Shown here in pieces: positions 1 to 11,339 of a DNA stretch of 64,000 nt (positions are counted from its first letter, which is position 1; every line of letters starts with the position of its first letter). The notes beneath the pieces were generated by a model, which worked only from the letters and a program-made list of their open reading frames with translations, did no database searches and was not told the origin of the DNA. The DNA lies in NCBI GenBank assembly GCA_947683425.1, contig CANTUQ010000031.1, forward strand, positions 6,645,001-6,709,000. The letters are read 5' to 3'. This stretch comes from Excoecaria cochinchinensis. Its lineage: Eukaryota > Streptophyta > Magnoliopsida > Malpighiales > Euphorbiaceae. The position numbers were made by a program, and so were the translations under genes.

Positions 1-129
1 ACTCCTCAAGTTTTAAATTCTTCCGTATTTTAGTATGCTTTGTCTCGCTTCAGTCCGGTAACACACCTACTCGTACGGCTTCCTACTCCATTGCGGATGG
101 GTTCGTCCACGTATGAGTTGGGGTGTTAC
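1..129 (+). repeat. possible 3' end of an inserted LTR (remnant)
   Basis: The first 129 bases end in GGGGTGTTACA, the same terminal string that closes the Del-like LTRs elsewhere in this window (19,448; 28,806; 33,587). Directly after it the sequence becomes Athila-like coding sequence. This may be the tail of an LTR inserted into the Athila-like ORF, but its start lies outside the window and no target duplication can be checked. It could also simply be upstream Athila sequence. Confidence 0.3.
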
Positions 130-531
130 ACTAAGGGTGTACATCACCCATTTAGAAAGATCAAACCACTCCTATCCATTGCTATAATTGACAATAAGAT
201 GCTCATGAATATGAAAGTTATAGTGATTGATGAGACAACAGCTGATAGCTATAGATTGACTACTCGCGTAGAGTATCTGCAGGGAGTAGAGCGAGGTCTA
301 TGTGGCTTGCCCCATGAGCAAGAGGAAGACCCTGACGTACCAGCCCCTCCAGCTCCAGAGCCTGAGCAATTTTCCTCGCAGCAGTACAGTGCTCTTATGG
401 AGCACATGGACACCATCACCACATCTCAAGCCGATCTTCAGTCACAAATGGATCAGGTGCTATTGGGACTTTCCTCTTTAACTGCGCGATTTGATGTGCA
501 TTTCCCACCGCCGCCACCTCCAGAATTTTGA
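130..531 (+). CDS. Athila-like late ORF, C-terminal part (plant transposon protein type)
   Basis: The plus-strand open frame from 40 to 531 ends at TGA; only the part after about 130 looks like genuine element coding sequence. It lies immediately upstream of an Athila-style 3' untranslated region, polypurine tract and LTR, the place where Athila elements carry an extra ORF after integrase. The visible product has an acidic, proline-rich linker (PAPPAPEPEQ), then a hydrophilic stretch with regular leucine and methionine spacing suited to a short coiled coil, and ends in a poly-proline tail. The linker, coil and proline tail resemble in layout the second accessory ORF at 57,022-57,966 of the complete Tat element, which supports a shared protein type. 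The function of such ORFs is not established. The N-terminus is missing, either outside the window or lost at the junction near 129, so this copy is a fragment. Confidence 0.5.
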   Translation, partial: TKGVHHPFRKIKPLLSIAIIDNKMLMNMKVIVIDETTADSYRLTTRVEYLQGVERGLCGLPHEQEEDPDVPAPPAPEPEQFSSQQYSALMEHMDTITTSQADLQSQMDQVLLGLSSLTARFDVHFPPPPPPEF

Positions 532-2135
532 GCAGGGAGACATCCTTTCTTCTGTTTTTATTTTAATTTTTTTTGTAGTTTTTTGACTTGCTGGGACAGC
601 AAGATATTAAGTGTGGGGTAGGAGGAGTAACCCCAAAATCTTAACATGTAACTAACAACTATTATGTTTTATTTATTTTATTTGCATCTTTTATGCTTAT
701 TTATTTGTATTCGCATGTTTTATTTTGTTTTAGTTTTGTGTATTTAATTATGGTTGTCTGAATTTTCCTATTTTAGTTTAGTTTGCCTCTAGTTATTCTT
801 GTTGTGAATGTTTTGAACTTTAATTTGAGAATGAATTATCTTAATAATTGATCCTAGCAAGAGAGTAGTTGAAAGTTTTAGCAGCAAATTATTCTCAATT
901 AGTCATATATCTTGTAATTTCCGATTTTTTGTGCACTATAGGCTTGTTTGCGAAAAACTTAAAAAAAAAATCCAGTGTGTGAAAGTTTTTGAATGAAGGA
1001 ATTTTAGGATAGTTAGAACCTTCCTCATCACCCTTCGAAATCGTATAACAACTTAAGCCGGTTTAGGATATGATTTAGGCAAACTTTTTGGGTAACCACT
1101 TTAAATGACTTTTGACCTAGCTGTATGCGTAATTTTCGTTGCCAGCCCTGTTGAGCTAATTTAGTGTGCTAAAAGCGTAGTATGAATTGGTCACTCTAGG
1201 ATTGAGGTGGGATATTATTGAAAGTTGAATAAGGGTATTTACTGTTAAAATAGTGTGGGTGTGAGAATGTGAAACTTTGGGGTGTTGTCTAGTATATTGG
1301 TTAAATTTCCCTTCATGGAGTAAAATTTGTTATAAGAAAATAGAGGTTTTGGGTATCTCATAAAATTAAAAAAAAAAAGAGCTAAAAAGAAGAAAGAGAA
1401 GGAAAAAAAAAGAATTTGATGAAAAGGTTGATCATTGTTTTGATTTTTTGAGTTAGTCAAATGTAGAAAAAATTCAAGTGTGGGGTACCCTCAATTAGAA
1501 GAAGATGTCTTCACATTCATAGATGATTGGGTTTGAGAGAAAAATTTCTTTAGGTAATTTTGTCTCTTTGTTTTCCTGTGGTTTAATGTTTTTCATTATG
1601 GGTAGTTCAGACGAGTTTTGGTAACTGTGGGGGGATTAAAAATAGGTCATGGAAAGATTGTATTCAAATTGGGTAGTGGTGTTTGTAGGTAGAGTGGCTG
1701 ACTCTTTGTTTGAATTCCTTAACTATTCTTGTTAGCTAATTTCCTAACCTAGCATTTCAACCTTTGTTTAAGTCCTAATGATCCTGCTCTTAGCTTGAGT
1801 TGTTTAGTAGCGATGACCCTTGGGGTTCCGGTGCTAAAGGAGAGGCTTATGATTACCCTGAGTTGCAATTGCGTAACCAATATGCAATTTATTTGCTTAT
1901 TCATTTCCTTTGCTCAATTGCTGAAATGCGCTAGTTCTTTTGTTTTAAAAAGAGACAATTTGTTTTTAGCCTAGCACACACACATGTGAAATTTCTTGAT
2001 ATAAGCTGATTTGAGAATTTGTGGTTAAGACTATTCTACTTAATACTATGATTGTTGTTAAGTTTTCTTATTCCGAGTTAGAGTTTGAAATTTCAGGAAT
2101 GTGGATAATTCATTTACTTGAGGATGAGCAAAGTC
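532..2135 (+). other. Athila-like 3' untranslated internal region
   Basis: About 1.6 kb of AT-rich non-coding DNA lies between the late ORF and the polypurine tract. No convincing ORF is present. The 12-base polypurine-tract-like string AAGTGTGGGGTA occurs near 611, near 1,479 and finally at the real LTR boundary near 2,137. Long 3' untranslated regions of this kind are usual in Athila elements. Confidence 0.55.
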
Positions 2136-2151
2136 TAAGTGTGGGGTATTT
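2136..2151 (+). other. polypurine tract of the Athila-like element
   Basis: The purine-rich string AAGTGTGGGGTA sits immediately 5' of the LTR start TGATAAC. This is the expected plus-strand priming site and fixes this LTR as the 3' LTR of an element running left to right. Confidence 0.6.
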
Positions 2152-2339
2152 TGATAACTTTAATTTAGTGTTTAGTTTTGATAGTATTTTCGTATGATTT
2201 ATGGGTGTTTAGTGGTGTTTAATGTCATGTCATGTTTACTTTAGATTAATTTTGTCAATCTTAGTGAAATTAGAATTTTTACGCATTTTAGTTAGCATTT
2301 TGATTGAGTTTGAATTGTGTTTGCAGCATTTTTCTAGGT

Positions 2340-2742
2340 ACCTCACGATCACAATGAAACTGGTTGTGATCATGACATTCAAAGGATTCAAAAACAGTAG
2401 CTAGAAATACTATGGGTCACGGTCACAACCAATGTTGTTGTGACCATGACATATTTCTTCTTTGGGCAGAATGCAGGTAGGAAGCACCTCACGGTGGCAA
2501 CCTATCTGGGTATCACCATGACATAAAATTCACCAAGGCAGAATCAATTGAGAAGGTACCTCACGGTGGCAAAGGAATCCATTGTCACCGTGACATAAGG
2601 AATTGCTGGACAGAAGCTAAAGTTGAGCATCTCACGGTGGCAACAAATCTGGTTGCCACCGTGACCCCTATCCTGTGCGCAAGGCAGAATCACATCCTCG
2701 ATAACCTCACGGTGACAACCATTTGGTTGCCACCGTGACCCT
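2340..2742 (+). repeat. tandem palindrome array in Athila-like U3, six ~73-bp units
   Basis: Six units start near 2,341, 2,414, 2,487, 2,559, 2,631 and 2,705, giving a period close to 73 bp. Each unit carries an imperfect inverted repeat of the type CACGGTGGCAACC...GGTTGCCACCGTG with a loop of a few bases. The spacers differ more than the palindromes. The last unit ends 7 bp before the TATA box. Confidence 0.8.
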
Positions 2743-2748
2743 TCGAGA

Positions 2749-2758
2749 TATATAAATA
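2749..2758 (+). promoter_or_regulatory. TATA box of the Athila-like LTR
   Basis: TATATAAATA lies just downstream of the palindromic array, at a position suited to the U3/R boundary, and is followed by transcribed-leader-like sequence. Confidence 0.55.
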
Positions 2759-3932
2759 CAAGTTTTCTGTTTGGTAGGGGGGTAGGATTTTTAACCTATT
2801 TTCATATTATGGTTTTAAATCTAGAATTTTTACAAGCTTTTCTATGGTTCTTAATTTAGGTTTTCAACTTTGTCTTTAGAATAAAATTACAAATCAAGAG
2901 TTTTACATTTGAAACACATAGTTTAATTTCAATACAAAGTTTTTACATACGGATTTCAAGAATTTTTCTCCGTCAAAGATTCGAAAGAGATCGAAGAACG
3001 TGGGATTCAACCGGGATTTCCTCCTTAATGAATTTTTCGGTTTATTCTTTCCTTTTTCCTTTTGATTTTGTAATGGATCGTGAGTAGTCTTTTAGTTGTT
3101 TGGGGGATCTTTGAATCCCCTACCCCTGATGTAAATTCTAAACATCTTTTGAAATTAAATATATGATTGAATGGTTTATTTCACTGGTTCTTATCGTTAA
3201 TTCATGGGATTTATTTTCTCAAGTTAATTTCTAGTTTTGATGAATGATTTATTTCATGTATCTTTGCTAGTTATTGAGTTGTATGGATTGGATGCCGTGA
3301 TTATTTATATTCAGTTTTTATCATTCTTGCTGTATCTTTTAGACGACTCCGATCGGGGAATCAAGAAGTGCAGAATTTTATGATTTAAGACTAGAGTGGT
3401 GAGTGAGATAATTTAGTTCTGGGTTGTTTCGCTCCGCATTGGGAAAATTAACCGAACTTAGGATTTGAGACTTGTGCATAGGCTAATTAGATGGCTGGCT
3501 CCGGATTGGGATATCATGTAATTAGAGTGGCTGGCTCTGGGTAGGGAAGCTTGGGTTCAGAGGGTTATCCCGATTTCTTTCATATTTGGTTCTTGGATTA
3601 ATTTTATTCACATTCGGGTATGGGGTGTATGAGTGAACCCGAGCAACGTTCTTCTATTTTGAGTTCTTTGCTTGTTAAATTTTTCCATCATTTTATTTCT
3701 ATCAAATATTGATGTCAGTTTAATTCTTTTATTTTGATTTGCCTTTTCGTTGTTTAATTTCTTTGTTTTTAATCAATAGATAGCTTAATCAATTTAAACA
3801 ATTGGGAATTCTTTAGCATACATTTAATTTTTATTACTTACACACACAATCCTTTGGGTACGATAATTCGGGGTCCTAACTTTACCGCACTATATTACTT
3901 GCCGATTCAGTACACTTGCTGAGGTCGCGTCA

Positions 3933-5192
3933 TTGGGCATTATGTTTTAGTAAAAAAATAGCCCTGGTTCTACTTGTGGATTCTCCCTTTTAACCTTTCC
4001 CATCCCTCTTGGCTTGAATCTTCTGAGCTTCTGCTTGGCTGGTTCATGATCGCGATACACTGGCATAGCATGTTCGGCTACTTCATAATCATCTCCTGGC
4101 ATGTCTTCATAGGTCCAGGCAAAGACTTTTTTTATTTCAGTTTTTTTAATTTTCTCTCTTTTAATCTCTCTTCAGGAGTCACAACAGATGCTATCAAGAT
4201 TTTCTTTGGGTTCTCCAAAGTTTCGAGATTAAATGGAATGGCATTATTTGAATCAATATTAAATATGAATGTGTCATGATTATGCATACTGAAATCACAA
4301 GGAAATATCACACAGATAAGTGAAATCATTCATTTCATTTAATAAAAACTAGAATTAAAAAATGTCATCATAAAATAGTTTCGGAACAAAAGGAGCATCT
4401 AAATAGCTATCTTCTTTCAGTTTCCATCGGCACAGCTATTTCGGCCAATGGTTCATCACTATCCGTGAAAACCGTCGTCCTTCCCCACTTAGGTACTCAA
4501 TTTATCTTCCTCTCCTTCTTCTGCTCTTCTGGGTCAGAGATCTGCTCGCTATCAATGACGTCTTGTACCCGGTCCCTTAAAGTCCGACAATAGTCCGTCA
4601 GATGCCCGGCGTGTTGGTGGAAGGCACAATATTGATCCGCCCTGTGACTGGGATGTCCCTAGCTTCTAGCGGGCTTAGGAGGCAATGGCTGTAATATCCC
4701 CTCCTTCATCGGCTTCTTAAAAACCCATGACAAGGATCTGCCAAAATCAAAAAAGTGCCTTTGATTTATTTTTGGGGTTGGCATACCTGTCCTCTTAATA
4801 TTGCCCTTACTATTGTTGCGGATACCCGGGCTTTCATTTTTCAGAGCATGCATCCTCACTGTATCTCCACCCTATTCAAGCACAATGTCCCATTCTAGAT
4901 TAGACCCCATATCTCCTCTTTGATCGACTGGTGAAACAAGTGTAACCTTGTCTCTAGGCTTGGAAGAAAAAGGAGACGTCGCAGTTATCGCTGTATAGGC
5001 CTTCTCGACAGTGGCTGGCCCAAGTTAGTTAAGGGTAATTGCCATAAGATGACCATGAAGAACTAGCGCCATGGCATCCATCCTTTCTTTAATCTTGGCC
5101 AATAACCTTTTTTCGAGCTCTTCAAGCCTTCCATCTATCTCTTGGGAAATTAAGGCACGAGTCTCTTCAATCTGTTACAAAGAATTGGCCAT
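3933..5192 (-). pseudogene. Tat-type gag/pol remnant with internal deletion (copy A)
   Basis: Read on the minus strand from 5,192, an ATG opens Met-Ala-Asn-Ser and meets a stop at codon 6; the remainder is homologous to Gag with several further breaks. A Gag C-terminal block (RHFFDFGRSLSWV, near 4,730) is followed by a CX2HX4HX4C knuckle (near 4,610) and QISDP (near 4,545). The sequence then jumps directly to the stretch that precedes reverse transcriptase in the complete element (TPEERLKERK near 4,155, then FAWTYEDMPG-like near 4,110). Protease is absent and the reverse-transcriptase part ends near 3,960 at the Athila boundary. The same Gag-to-RT jump occurs at 13,160-14,179 and 35,589-36,145, so it is an inherited deletion of a non-autonomous subfamily and not private decay. 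Confidence 0.75.
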
Positions 5193-6310
5193 TCTTGAAA
5201 ATTTGAATTCCTATTAATTGCCCATGATTTTGATCCTGATCCTAACCCCAGACAAAAAGGTCCTCTAGCAGTGACTGTCGGAACCCCAAAACCACTTGGA
5301 CAAATGGTCTACAGTGGTTGAAAAATTTAAGGAGTTAGAATGATCATGATCGTGCTATGCATATGGTCCTCGATGAGTGCAAGATCAATAGATTATCATG
5401 ATATGATGCGATGCATGGAAAATATTATACGTAGGATGATATGTACATGTGAAAAATAATATGTAGATGAAAGGATATGTACACACACAACATGAAAGAA
5501 CATATATTATTATTCGTATATATATATAAAGGTTTATTTTATTTATTTTTTATTATTATTTTTTTTCGACATGCATGAATAACATGTGATGCACAAGCAT
5601 GCCGTGCAGCATTCACAACCACATGGAAGTAGATAGATCCTTCCAACCTTATTTCTCCCACACACGGGGTAGTGCGGTCTCTTTCCTAGGTGGGCTTTAT
5701 CCAAGAGTTAACAGGGAACCCATTGGACACGTATAGTGCACGATGAAAAATAGGCAGCATAATATCTCTTGCCTAATGTACATATGTAGGGGTGTTAGGC
5801 CATTATGTATTTAAACAATTCAACTAAATTAAGATGGGCCCGCTAGGGCATGAAAGCCTTTGATGAAAAACCATTTAATTTAATTAATTTTGTTCAATAT
5901 ATAACGGCCCAAATAGCAAGCGCGGTATTATGGTACATTTCACCTAGTGGAAGTATCTATTATCGTTACATGAGTTTGGTCAGAGGCAATATTACTTTAG
6001 GTCTACCCAAGCTTGGTCCCTGCCAATGGGTCTAGCTCATCACGAGCATAGCGACCGATCGGGTCTCCATTTGTTATACCATTTGATGGTACGAGGCTTA
6101 TGCTGGTGATTATCTCGAGCAATTCCCTACAATGAGTGAAAGTAGGGTCATGTTTTAGGAACGCACCGGGGTAGATAGGGGACCAACTAACATAATTCTA
6201 AGGCCCTAATGTATGTAATTCAATTTCGATTAGAAATGGAATTTTTGATTCTTAATAACTCAATTATATTTTTAACTTATGTCACTTTCGAAGAAAAATT
6301 TCGATCATTG
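5193..6310 (-). other. Tat leader region between primer binding site and gag (copy A)
   Basis: This is non-coding leader sequence on the minus strand. Two blocks, about 5,650-5,740 and 5,970-6,160, match the leaders at 45,970-46,450 and 19,650-20,150 closely although the LTRs differ strongly. A simple-sequence patch (TATA repeats and T-runs) lies at 5,516-5,570. No gene is present. Confidence 0.65.
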
Positions 6311-6328
6311 TCCCCAGCAGAGTCGCCA
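6311..6328 (-). other. primer binding site, tRNA-Arg type (copy A)
   Basis: On the minus strand the site reads TGGCGACTCTGCTGGGGA, one base after the LTR end GCGCGTCACA. Tat/Ogre elements are known for tRNA-Arg-type priming sites of this form. The match to a specific tRNA could not be verified here. Confidence 0.7.
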
Positions 6329-6329
6329 C

Positions 6330-6871
6330 TGTGACGCGCGCCGGAACCTAGCAAAGGCCCTCGCTAGCCAGCTTTTAGAGTTCGAGGGATTGGTTCACGT
6401 CTTTTTGATCTTGGGCATCATGAGTCATCTTGGAGGCCTCCTTTCTAATAGAACATTGGAAAGGATCATCTAGACTCACAACACCTTTAGGTACCTTTGA
6501 GGTATTTTTGAGTCACCACCCAATTTACAAGAAATTAAGAAAGGTCTACTGCATGACTCGTGCAGTGCATTCCCGACTAGTGAATGCAATGCACGACTCG
6601 TGAATGCACTGCACGAGTCGTGTAATGCATGCATGATTCATGCAGTCTGATCGGGGAAAAGTGACGCGATTGAACGGGCAAAAATCGAGATGCCATCCGA
6701 TCGAGGAACCAGTAATAAAATTCGACCGGGAGATTAAGATCCGATCGGGAAACCAAAGATACAATCCAATCGAGAGGTCATAGACTCAACAAAACCAGAT
6801 CACGACTCGAACGACAGGTCACGACTCGAACAAAATGAAGAGACAATCAGAAGAAAGTAAAAAACAGGGAT
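6330..6871 (-). repeat. Tat LTR-A, U5-side fragment (first half of a split LTR)
   Basis: Minus-strand LTR end: it terminates at 6,330 in the complement of CACA next to the primer site. It carries CACGACTCGTG palindromes (6,545-6,650). It stops at 6,871 where element B begins and continues at 23,657: the sequence across the gap (AAAACAGGGA joined to CGAACAGAG) aligns with an uninterrupted stretch near 9,145-9,165 of LTR1. LTR-A totals about 1.44 kb and lacks roughly 1.7 kb present in LTR1 and LTR2. Confidence 0.7.
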
Positions 6872-8103
6872 TATGACGCGCGCCGAACCTTTAAGGCCCT
6901 CATTGAACCCGCTTTTAGGACTCGAGGGATTGGTTCGTGTCTTTTTGATCTTGGGCATCATGAGTCATTTTGGATGCCTCCTTTCCAATAAAACATTGGA
7001 AAGGATCATCTAGACTCACAATGCCTTTAGGCGCCTTTGAGATATTTTGGAGTCGCTGCCCAATTTTTGAGAAATTGGGAAACGTCTCTAACCTCTATTG
7101 GTCTAAACCAAAGATGGTGTTCGAAACTTCACTCTTATTAATGACTTAAGTTTATAAGTGAGTTTTTAAGGAATCAAAATTCCATCACTCATCTCACGCG
7201 ATAATGCATTAAATTTAAAGCGCATTTGCAAGCATATTGGAAAGCATTAAATAAAGCAATAAGTAAATAAATAAATAAATTACAAAATAAAAAGTGGGAC
7301 AGAACAATCCCCCAATAAATAAATAATAAATAAAAATGGGACAGAATAATCCCTTACTAAATAAATAAAGGATACAAATAAATAAAACTTGCTGAAAATA
7401 AACAAGTAAATATAAAACAATCAAAATGCAACATACATAAATCGGGTCATTTATTAAATTTTAGGAACATTGGTTCCTTTTTATTTATTAGAAAATTGGA
7501 GAACTATTTTTAGGGTATTGATTGAGAAAACAGGGATGAGTGATCCCATTTTATGAAAACTAGTTTTCCATTTGAATGTATGATTTTTATCGGCTAAAAT
7601 AGGACATTGGCCCATTTTATTAGGAAAAATTCCAAATTATTAATTATATAAAAGACATGATTTTCTTTAGCGCGGATAATTAAAAATACATTTCACATAC
7701 AATACATAAAAAATAATATAAATAAAATAAACACAACAATTAAAATGCAAACTATAAACTGGACGGCCTTTAATTATCCGATCCTCCAACCCGGGCTCAA
7801 ATATATAACTAGCACAAATAGGCAAAATTCGAGGTGATAATAAAAATAAAAATAAAATAAAATGTTAGTAAAATAAATTAAGTAATTAATATAATATGAA
7901 CAAATTAATTAACTAAAATTAATTGAACAAGATAAGTTATTAAAACAATTAATAAATAAATTAAATAATAACTAAATAAACCCATTAAATACGGACAATC
8001 AATTATATATAAAATGGATGCATTAACAAAAGATTAAAATAAATGGAACAAAGATAACATGCAGGGAAATGAGAGAAAATTAAAATAATGGAGGAGAGAA
8101 GAA

Positions 8104-8292
8104 AACACAGGTGTTTTCTTCAGAAACACAGCTGTGTTTCTTCAGCGGAGCGACGGGGAGCGCAGAGAAAGAATGAAAACGATGGAGCGAGGCGGTGTGA
8201 AAAATACAACTGTGTTTTTCATAGGAAAACAACTGTGTTTTTAAACCAAGGTTGCGTGCTAACATAGAAACACAGCTGTGTTTTTGCTTTGT
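8104..8292. repeat. CACAGCTGTG palindrome cluster in LTR1
   Basis: Several copies of a palindrome centred on AAACACAGCTGTGTTT, some with one or two changes, are scattered over about 190 bp. The matching cluster in LTR2 is at 21,592-21,755. Confidence 0.7.
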
Positions 8293-8834
8293 CACGCAAA
8301 AACCCACAACCACTGTAGGAAAAACACTAATTTCAAATATAAAAAGCCAAAAACAACAAATCCAAACTATATGGCATGCAAAAACAAGGATAAAACAACT
8401 TAGATTAAATGATCAACAAACATGAACACACATACTAATGGAAACCAGCAAACGAAAGAATTAAAGGAATCAAAATGGAAGATTAACCACAACTGAAAAC
8501 ACAAACAGAAGAGCTTAATCACGATTATTTACGAGAAACAAAATGAGAAGAAAAGTTAAGAATCAACGGAGTGAACTAAGAAAGAAACATGCAAGATAAA
8601 ATAGGATGACTGATGAAGAACAACAATAAAAGATAAGCAAAACCGTTAAAGAAGAAAAAAGGGGAGCCAGGTGTGCAAGACTCGTGCATCCTTGATCGAG
8701 TCACACGAAAAGAGCACGACTCGGACAAAGATTAACAAGGATGCTGGGAACGATGCATGACTCGGACGACAGGGGCACGACTCGAACAAATAAAAGAAAA
8801 AAAAATGAAGAAAGAAGGGGGGTCGGACTAGGCG

Positions 8835-8965
8835 TGCACGACTCGTGAATGCCTTTCACGAGTTGTGAAAGGCATTCACGACTCGTGAATGCCTTTCACA
8901 AATCGTGAAAGGTATTCACAACTCGTGAATGCATTTCACGAGTCGTGAAATACGACTCGTGCAAT
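8835..8965. repeat. CACGACTCGTG tandem palindrome array in LTR1
   Basis: Alternating CACGACTCGTGAATGCC and TTTCACGAGTCGTGAAAGGC half-units make an array that is palindromic at two scales, within each CACGACTCGTG core and between neighbouring units. Isolated cores continue from 8,670 to 8,790. The counterpart in LTR2 is at 22,315-22,490. Confidence 0.8.
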
Positions 8966-9854
8966 CCAAATGGGAAGCGGAGGTTTCCTGACGTGTCCGA
9001 TCGGGAGAAGGGATTCAACAACTCAATCTGATTGGGAAACACAAAAATTCGACCGGAGAAACACGATTCAAGAAAAAACAAAGATAAAATATGATCGGCA
9101 ACCAAAAGCAAGCAAAACAAAATCACTGACTCAAAGAAATGGAAAAACAGAGGTGAACAGAGGAAGAAGAACAGGCCAACAGATATGACAAAATAAGATC
9201 AAAACATGCAAAATACTACAACTAACATGCTAATATATTCATAATAACCACAAACACACAATCGACGGGTTAATAAGATTAAGCAATAATATATACAATA
9301 TATACAACAAATAGAGCTTACTAGCTCAGCAAAACAAAGAAAAGAAACAAAAAGATAAAAAGAGAAGAGAAAGAAAATAAACAGGAGAGGCGATTATTCA
9401 GTATTTACCCTCAGATTTTTGATCTTTGATCGGCAAATGAAGTTTCTGATTTCCTTTTTGCCTTTTTTGGGAATGAAGTTAAAACAATGACTTCAAAACT
9501 CTTGATGAAAGTTTACGTTAAAAAGAAAACAAAATTTGATTGAATCTTCCAACTCAAGAATTGATTTCCTGAGCTTAAGAGACAATCTCAGAATGCCTTT
9601 TTGAGAAACGAGAATTATTTTCTTGCTCTCAAAGTTTTTCTTTCTTTTTGTGTTTCTCCTCTGTGTTTATTGTTCCTCCCCAATGCTCTCCCTAGTCATT
9701 CCCCCTTCCTTCTTTAGCTTTCACTTCTCTTTAAATGTATTTAACAGGATCAGTTGCTTTTCCTACCAAATCCCACGTAAAACCATATTTTCAAACCAAA
9801 TCTCCATGAAAAATGGAAGAGGAGATCAGGAGCACATGAGGAAGGTGAGAGACA

Positions 9855-9925
9855 ATCTCTCCCGTAAGCTGGGCCTCACGTGGTGAGGCAAGATCTCACC
9901 AATGTGAGATGGGCCTCACCCTACA
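9855..9925. repeat. GTGAGGC/GCCTCAC palindrome cluster near the start of LTR1
   Basis: Short inverted units (CTCACGTGGTGAGGC, CTCACCAATGTGAG, GGGCCTCACC) lie just inside the LTR. On the minus strand they precede the TATA-like site near 9,735. They are extended in LTR2 (23,396-23,512) and present in a diverged form in LTR-A (24,318-24,415). Confidence 0.65.
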
Positions 9926-10093
9926 AGCCCCCGCCCCCAAAATTGGTCTTTTTTTTTAAAAACAAATAAAGCAAAATGAAAAATATTTTTTCGAGGAAAC
10001 CATTACTTCAATTTTTCTATTCTCCCATGAACGGGCATTATTTTCATCACTGGGTAACTTCGGTCTGAGCTACCTCAGGACCCAGTATCTACA

Positions 10094-10112
10094 GTTGCCC
10101 CCAGTTTTGGGG
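10094..10112 (-). other. polypurine tract of element B
   Basis: On the minus strand the tract reads CCCCAAAACTGGGGGCAAC directly before the LTR start TGTAGATAC. The same tract precedes the 3' LTR of the complete element at 58,988-59,006, which confirms the orientation and the LTR edge. Confidence 0.75.
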
Positions 10113-10204
10113 AACGTAGTGCCTGGGTGCCTAGGTGAGCCAAAGTTCAAAGAAAGAAAGAAGACGCGCGTACCTGAGGCAGCTGTCTTCCTGGTCACGA
10201 GAAT

Positions 10205-10865
10205 GTGCCGAGTCTGCTCCAGACTTACAAAATGCGAGAATTGCTCTTCTGAACTGTACCGAGTCTGCTCCAGACTTACAAAGTGCGAGGGTTTCATCTT
10301 CTGATGGTGATGCACCGAGTCTGCTCCAGACTTACAAAACACAGGAAATATCCTCCGCAAAGGGCTGCTCCGAGCCGCTAACAAGACTACAAAAAGTGCA
10401 AGAAATATCCTCCGCAGAGGATTGTACCTAGCCGCTGACAAGGCTACAAAAATTGCAGGAGATATCCTCTATAGAGGACTACACCAAGCCGCTAACAAGG
10501 CTACAAAAAAATCCAGGAGAATCCTCCACAGAGGACTGCACCAAGCCGCTGACAAGACTACAAAAAGTGCAGGAGATGTCCTCCGTAGAGGACTGCACCG
10601 AGCCGCTGACAAGGCTATAAAAAATGCAAGAGACACCCTCCAAAGAGGATTGCACCGAGCCGCTAACAAGACTACAAAAAGTACAGGAGATATCCTTCGT
10701 AGAGGACTGCATCGAGCTGCTGACAAGGCTACAAAAAATGCAGGAGATATCCTCCACAGAGGACTACACCGAGCCTCTGACAAGGCTATAAAAAATGCAG
10801 GAGATATCATCCACAAAGGACTGTACCGAGCCACTGACAAGACTACAAAAAGTGCAGGAAATATC
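10205..10865. repeat. 57-bp minisatellite next to the polypurine tract of element B
   Basis: The GCCGCT landmark recurs at 10,374, 10,431, 10,488, 10,545, 10,602, 10,659, 10,716, 10,773 and 10,830, an exact 57-bp period over nine units with no indels. The left part (10,205-10,370) has looser units of about 51-56 bp with CGAGTCTGCTCCAGACTTAC. Because 57 is a multiple of three, open frames run through both strands (158 residues on plus). These are a by-product of the period and I do not call a gene. Tat/Ogre 3' untranslated regions are known sources of such tandem repeats. Confidence 0.9.
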
Positions 10866-11339
10866 GATTTGCCTCTGAAGAGAAATCGAAAGAAATAACT
10901 AGAGTAGACTTTATTTCGTTCGGGTGAATGTTAATGCTGAAACTGTCCTTGACTGGCTTTTGCGTGCATAGCCTTCTTTTGGACGTTTCCTACAAAACTG
11001 TGTGCATAGGAAAATATGCAAGGGACTATGCATGCAAGTGTAAATGGCCATGTGCAGATGTTTGCTAAATAATAGCATGAAATGCATGCAGCAATGGATA
11101 GACTATGTCCTGGGTGGTTAGGGATCCATTGAGGATGTGGCTTGGCCGCTTGCATTGTATGATGCCTCTTGAGGACCTAAGCAAATGTCATCTTGGCTTA
11201 GGGACTCTAACCTGTAAACTCTTTAGAGAGAACTGTTAGGTGTGCTCCTTTGCCCCCTGGTCAATGAGCATCCATTCTGGACTCTGACTCACGTCTTGAA
11301 TTATACATTATCTAACTGAAGGAAGGTCATTCGAAGTGA
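10866..11339. other. non-coding 3' internal region of element B
   Basis: About 470 bp lies between the minisatellite and the antisense-gene remnant. The part after about 11,205 matches 24,554-24,740 in the outer copy. Nothing else is recognisable. Confidence 0.5.

Larger units (their letters stand above)
2152..3932 (+). repeat. 3' LTR of an Athila-like retrotransposon
   Basis: The 1,781-bp LTR begins TGATAACTTTAAT after the polypurine tract and ends GAGGTCGCGTCA, giving TG...CA termini. The U3 part holds a 73-bp-period palindromic array (2,340-2,742) directly followed by a TATA box (2,749-2,758). The 5' LTR and internal pol lie outside the window. To the right the LTR abuts minus-strand Tat-type gag-pol remnant sequence, so the Athila element inserted into older Tat DNA. 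The target duplication cannot be checked. The exact right edge could be off by a few bases. Confidence 0.65.
6872..10093 (-). repeat. 3' LTR of Tat element B (LTR1)
   Basis: 3,222 bp. On the minus strand it begins TGTAGATACTGGGTCC after the polypurine tract and ends in a mutated terminus (TA for TG on the plus strand). It aligns along its length with LTR2 at 20,344-23,656. It contains three distinct palindrome clusters (8,104-8,292; 8,835-8,965; 9,855-9,925) and a TTAAATACATTTAAAG TATA-like site near 9,735 on the minus strand. ORFs here are short and unsupported. Confidence 0.8.

Noticed and set aside
3974..4279. Plus-strand ORF of 101 residues
   Set aside because: It is the antisense shadow of the minus-strand pre-RT/RT remnant.
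5516..5570. Possible regulatory element in the leader of copy A
   Set aside because: It is simple-sequence TATA and T-run DNA absent from the other leaders, so most likely a microsatellite.
8835..8965. Regularly spaced palindromes resembling a CRISPR array
   Set aside because: Spacers are themselves repeats, the unit is palindromic throughout, there are no cas genes, and the context is a plant LTR.
10422..10898. 158-residue plus-strand ORF and matching minus-strand ORFs with a 19-residue repeat
   Set aside because: The open frames follow from the 57-bp period of the minisatellite being a multiple of three, and similar frames exist on both strands. No independent coding evidence.
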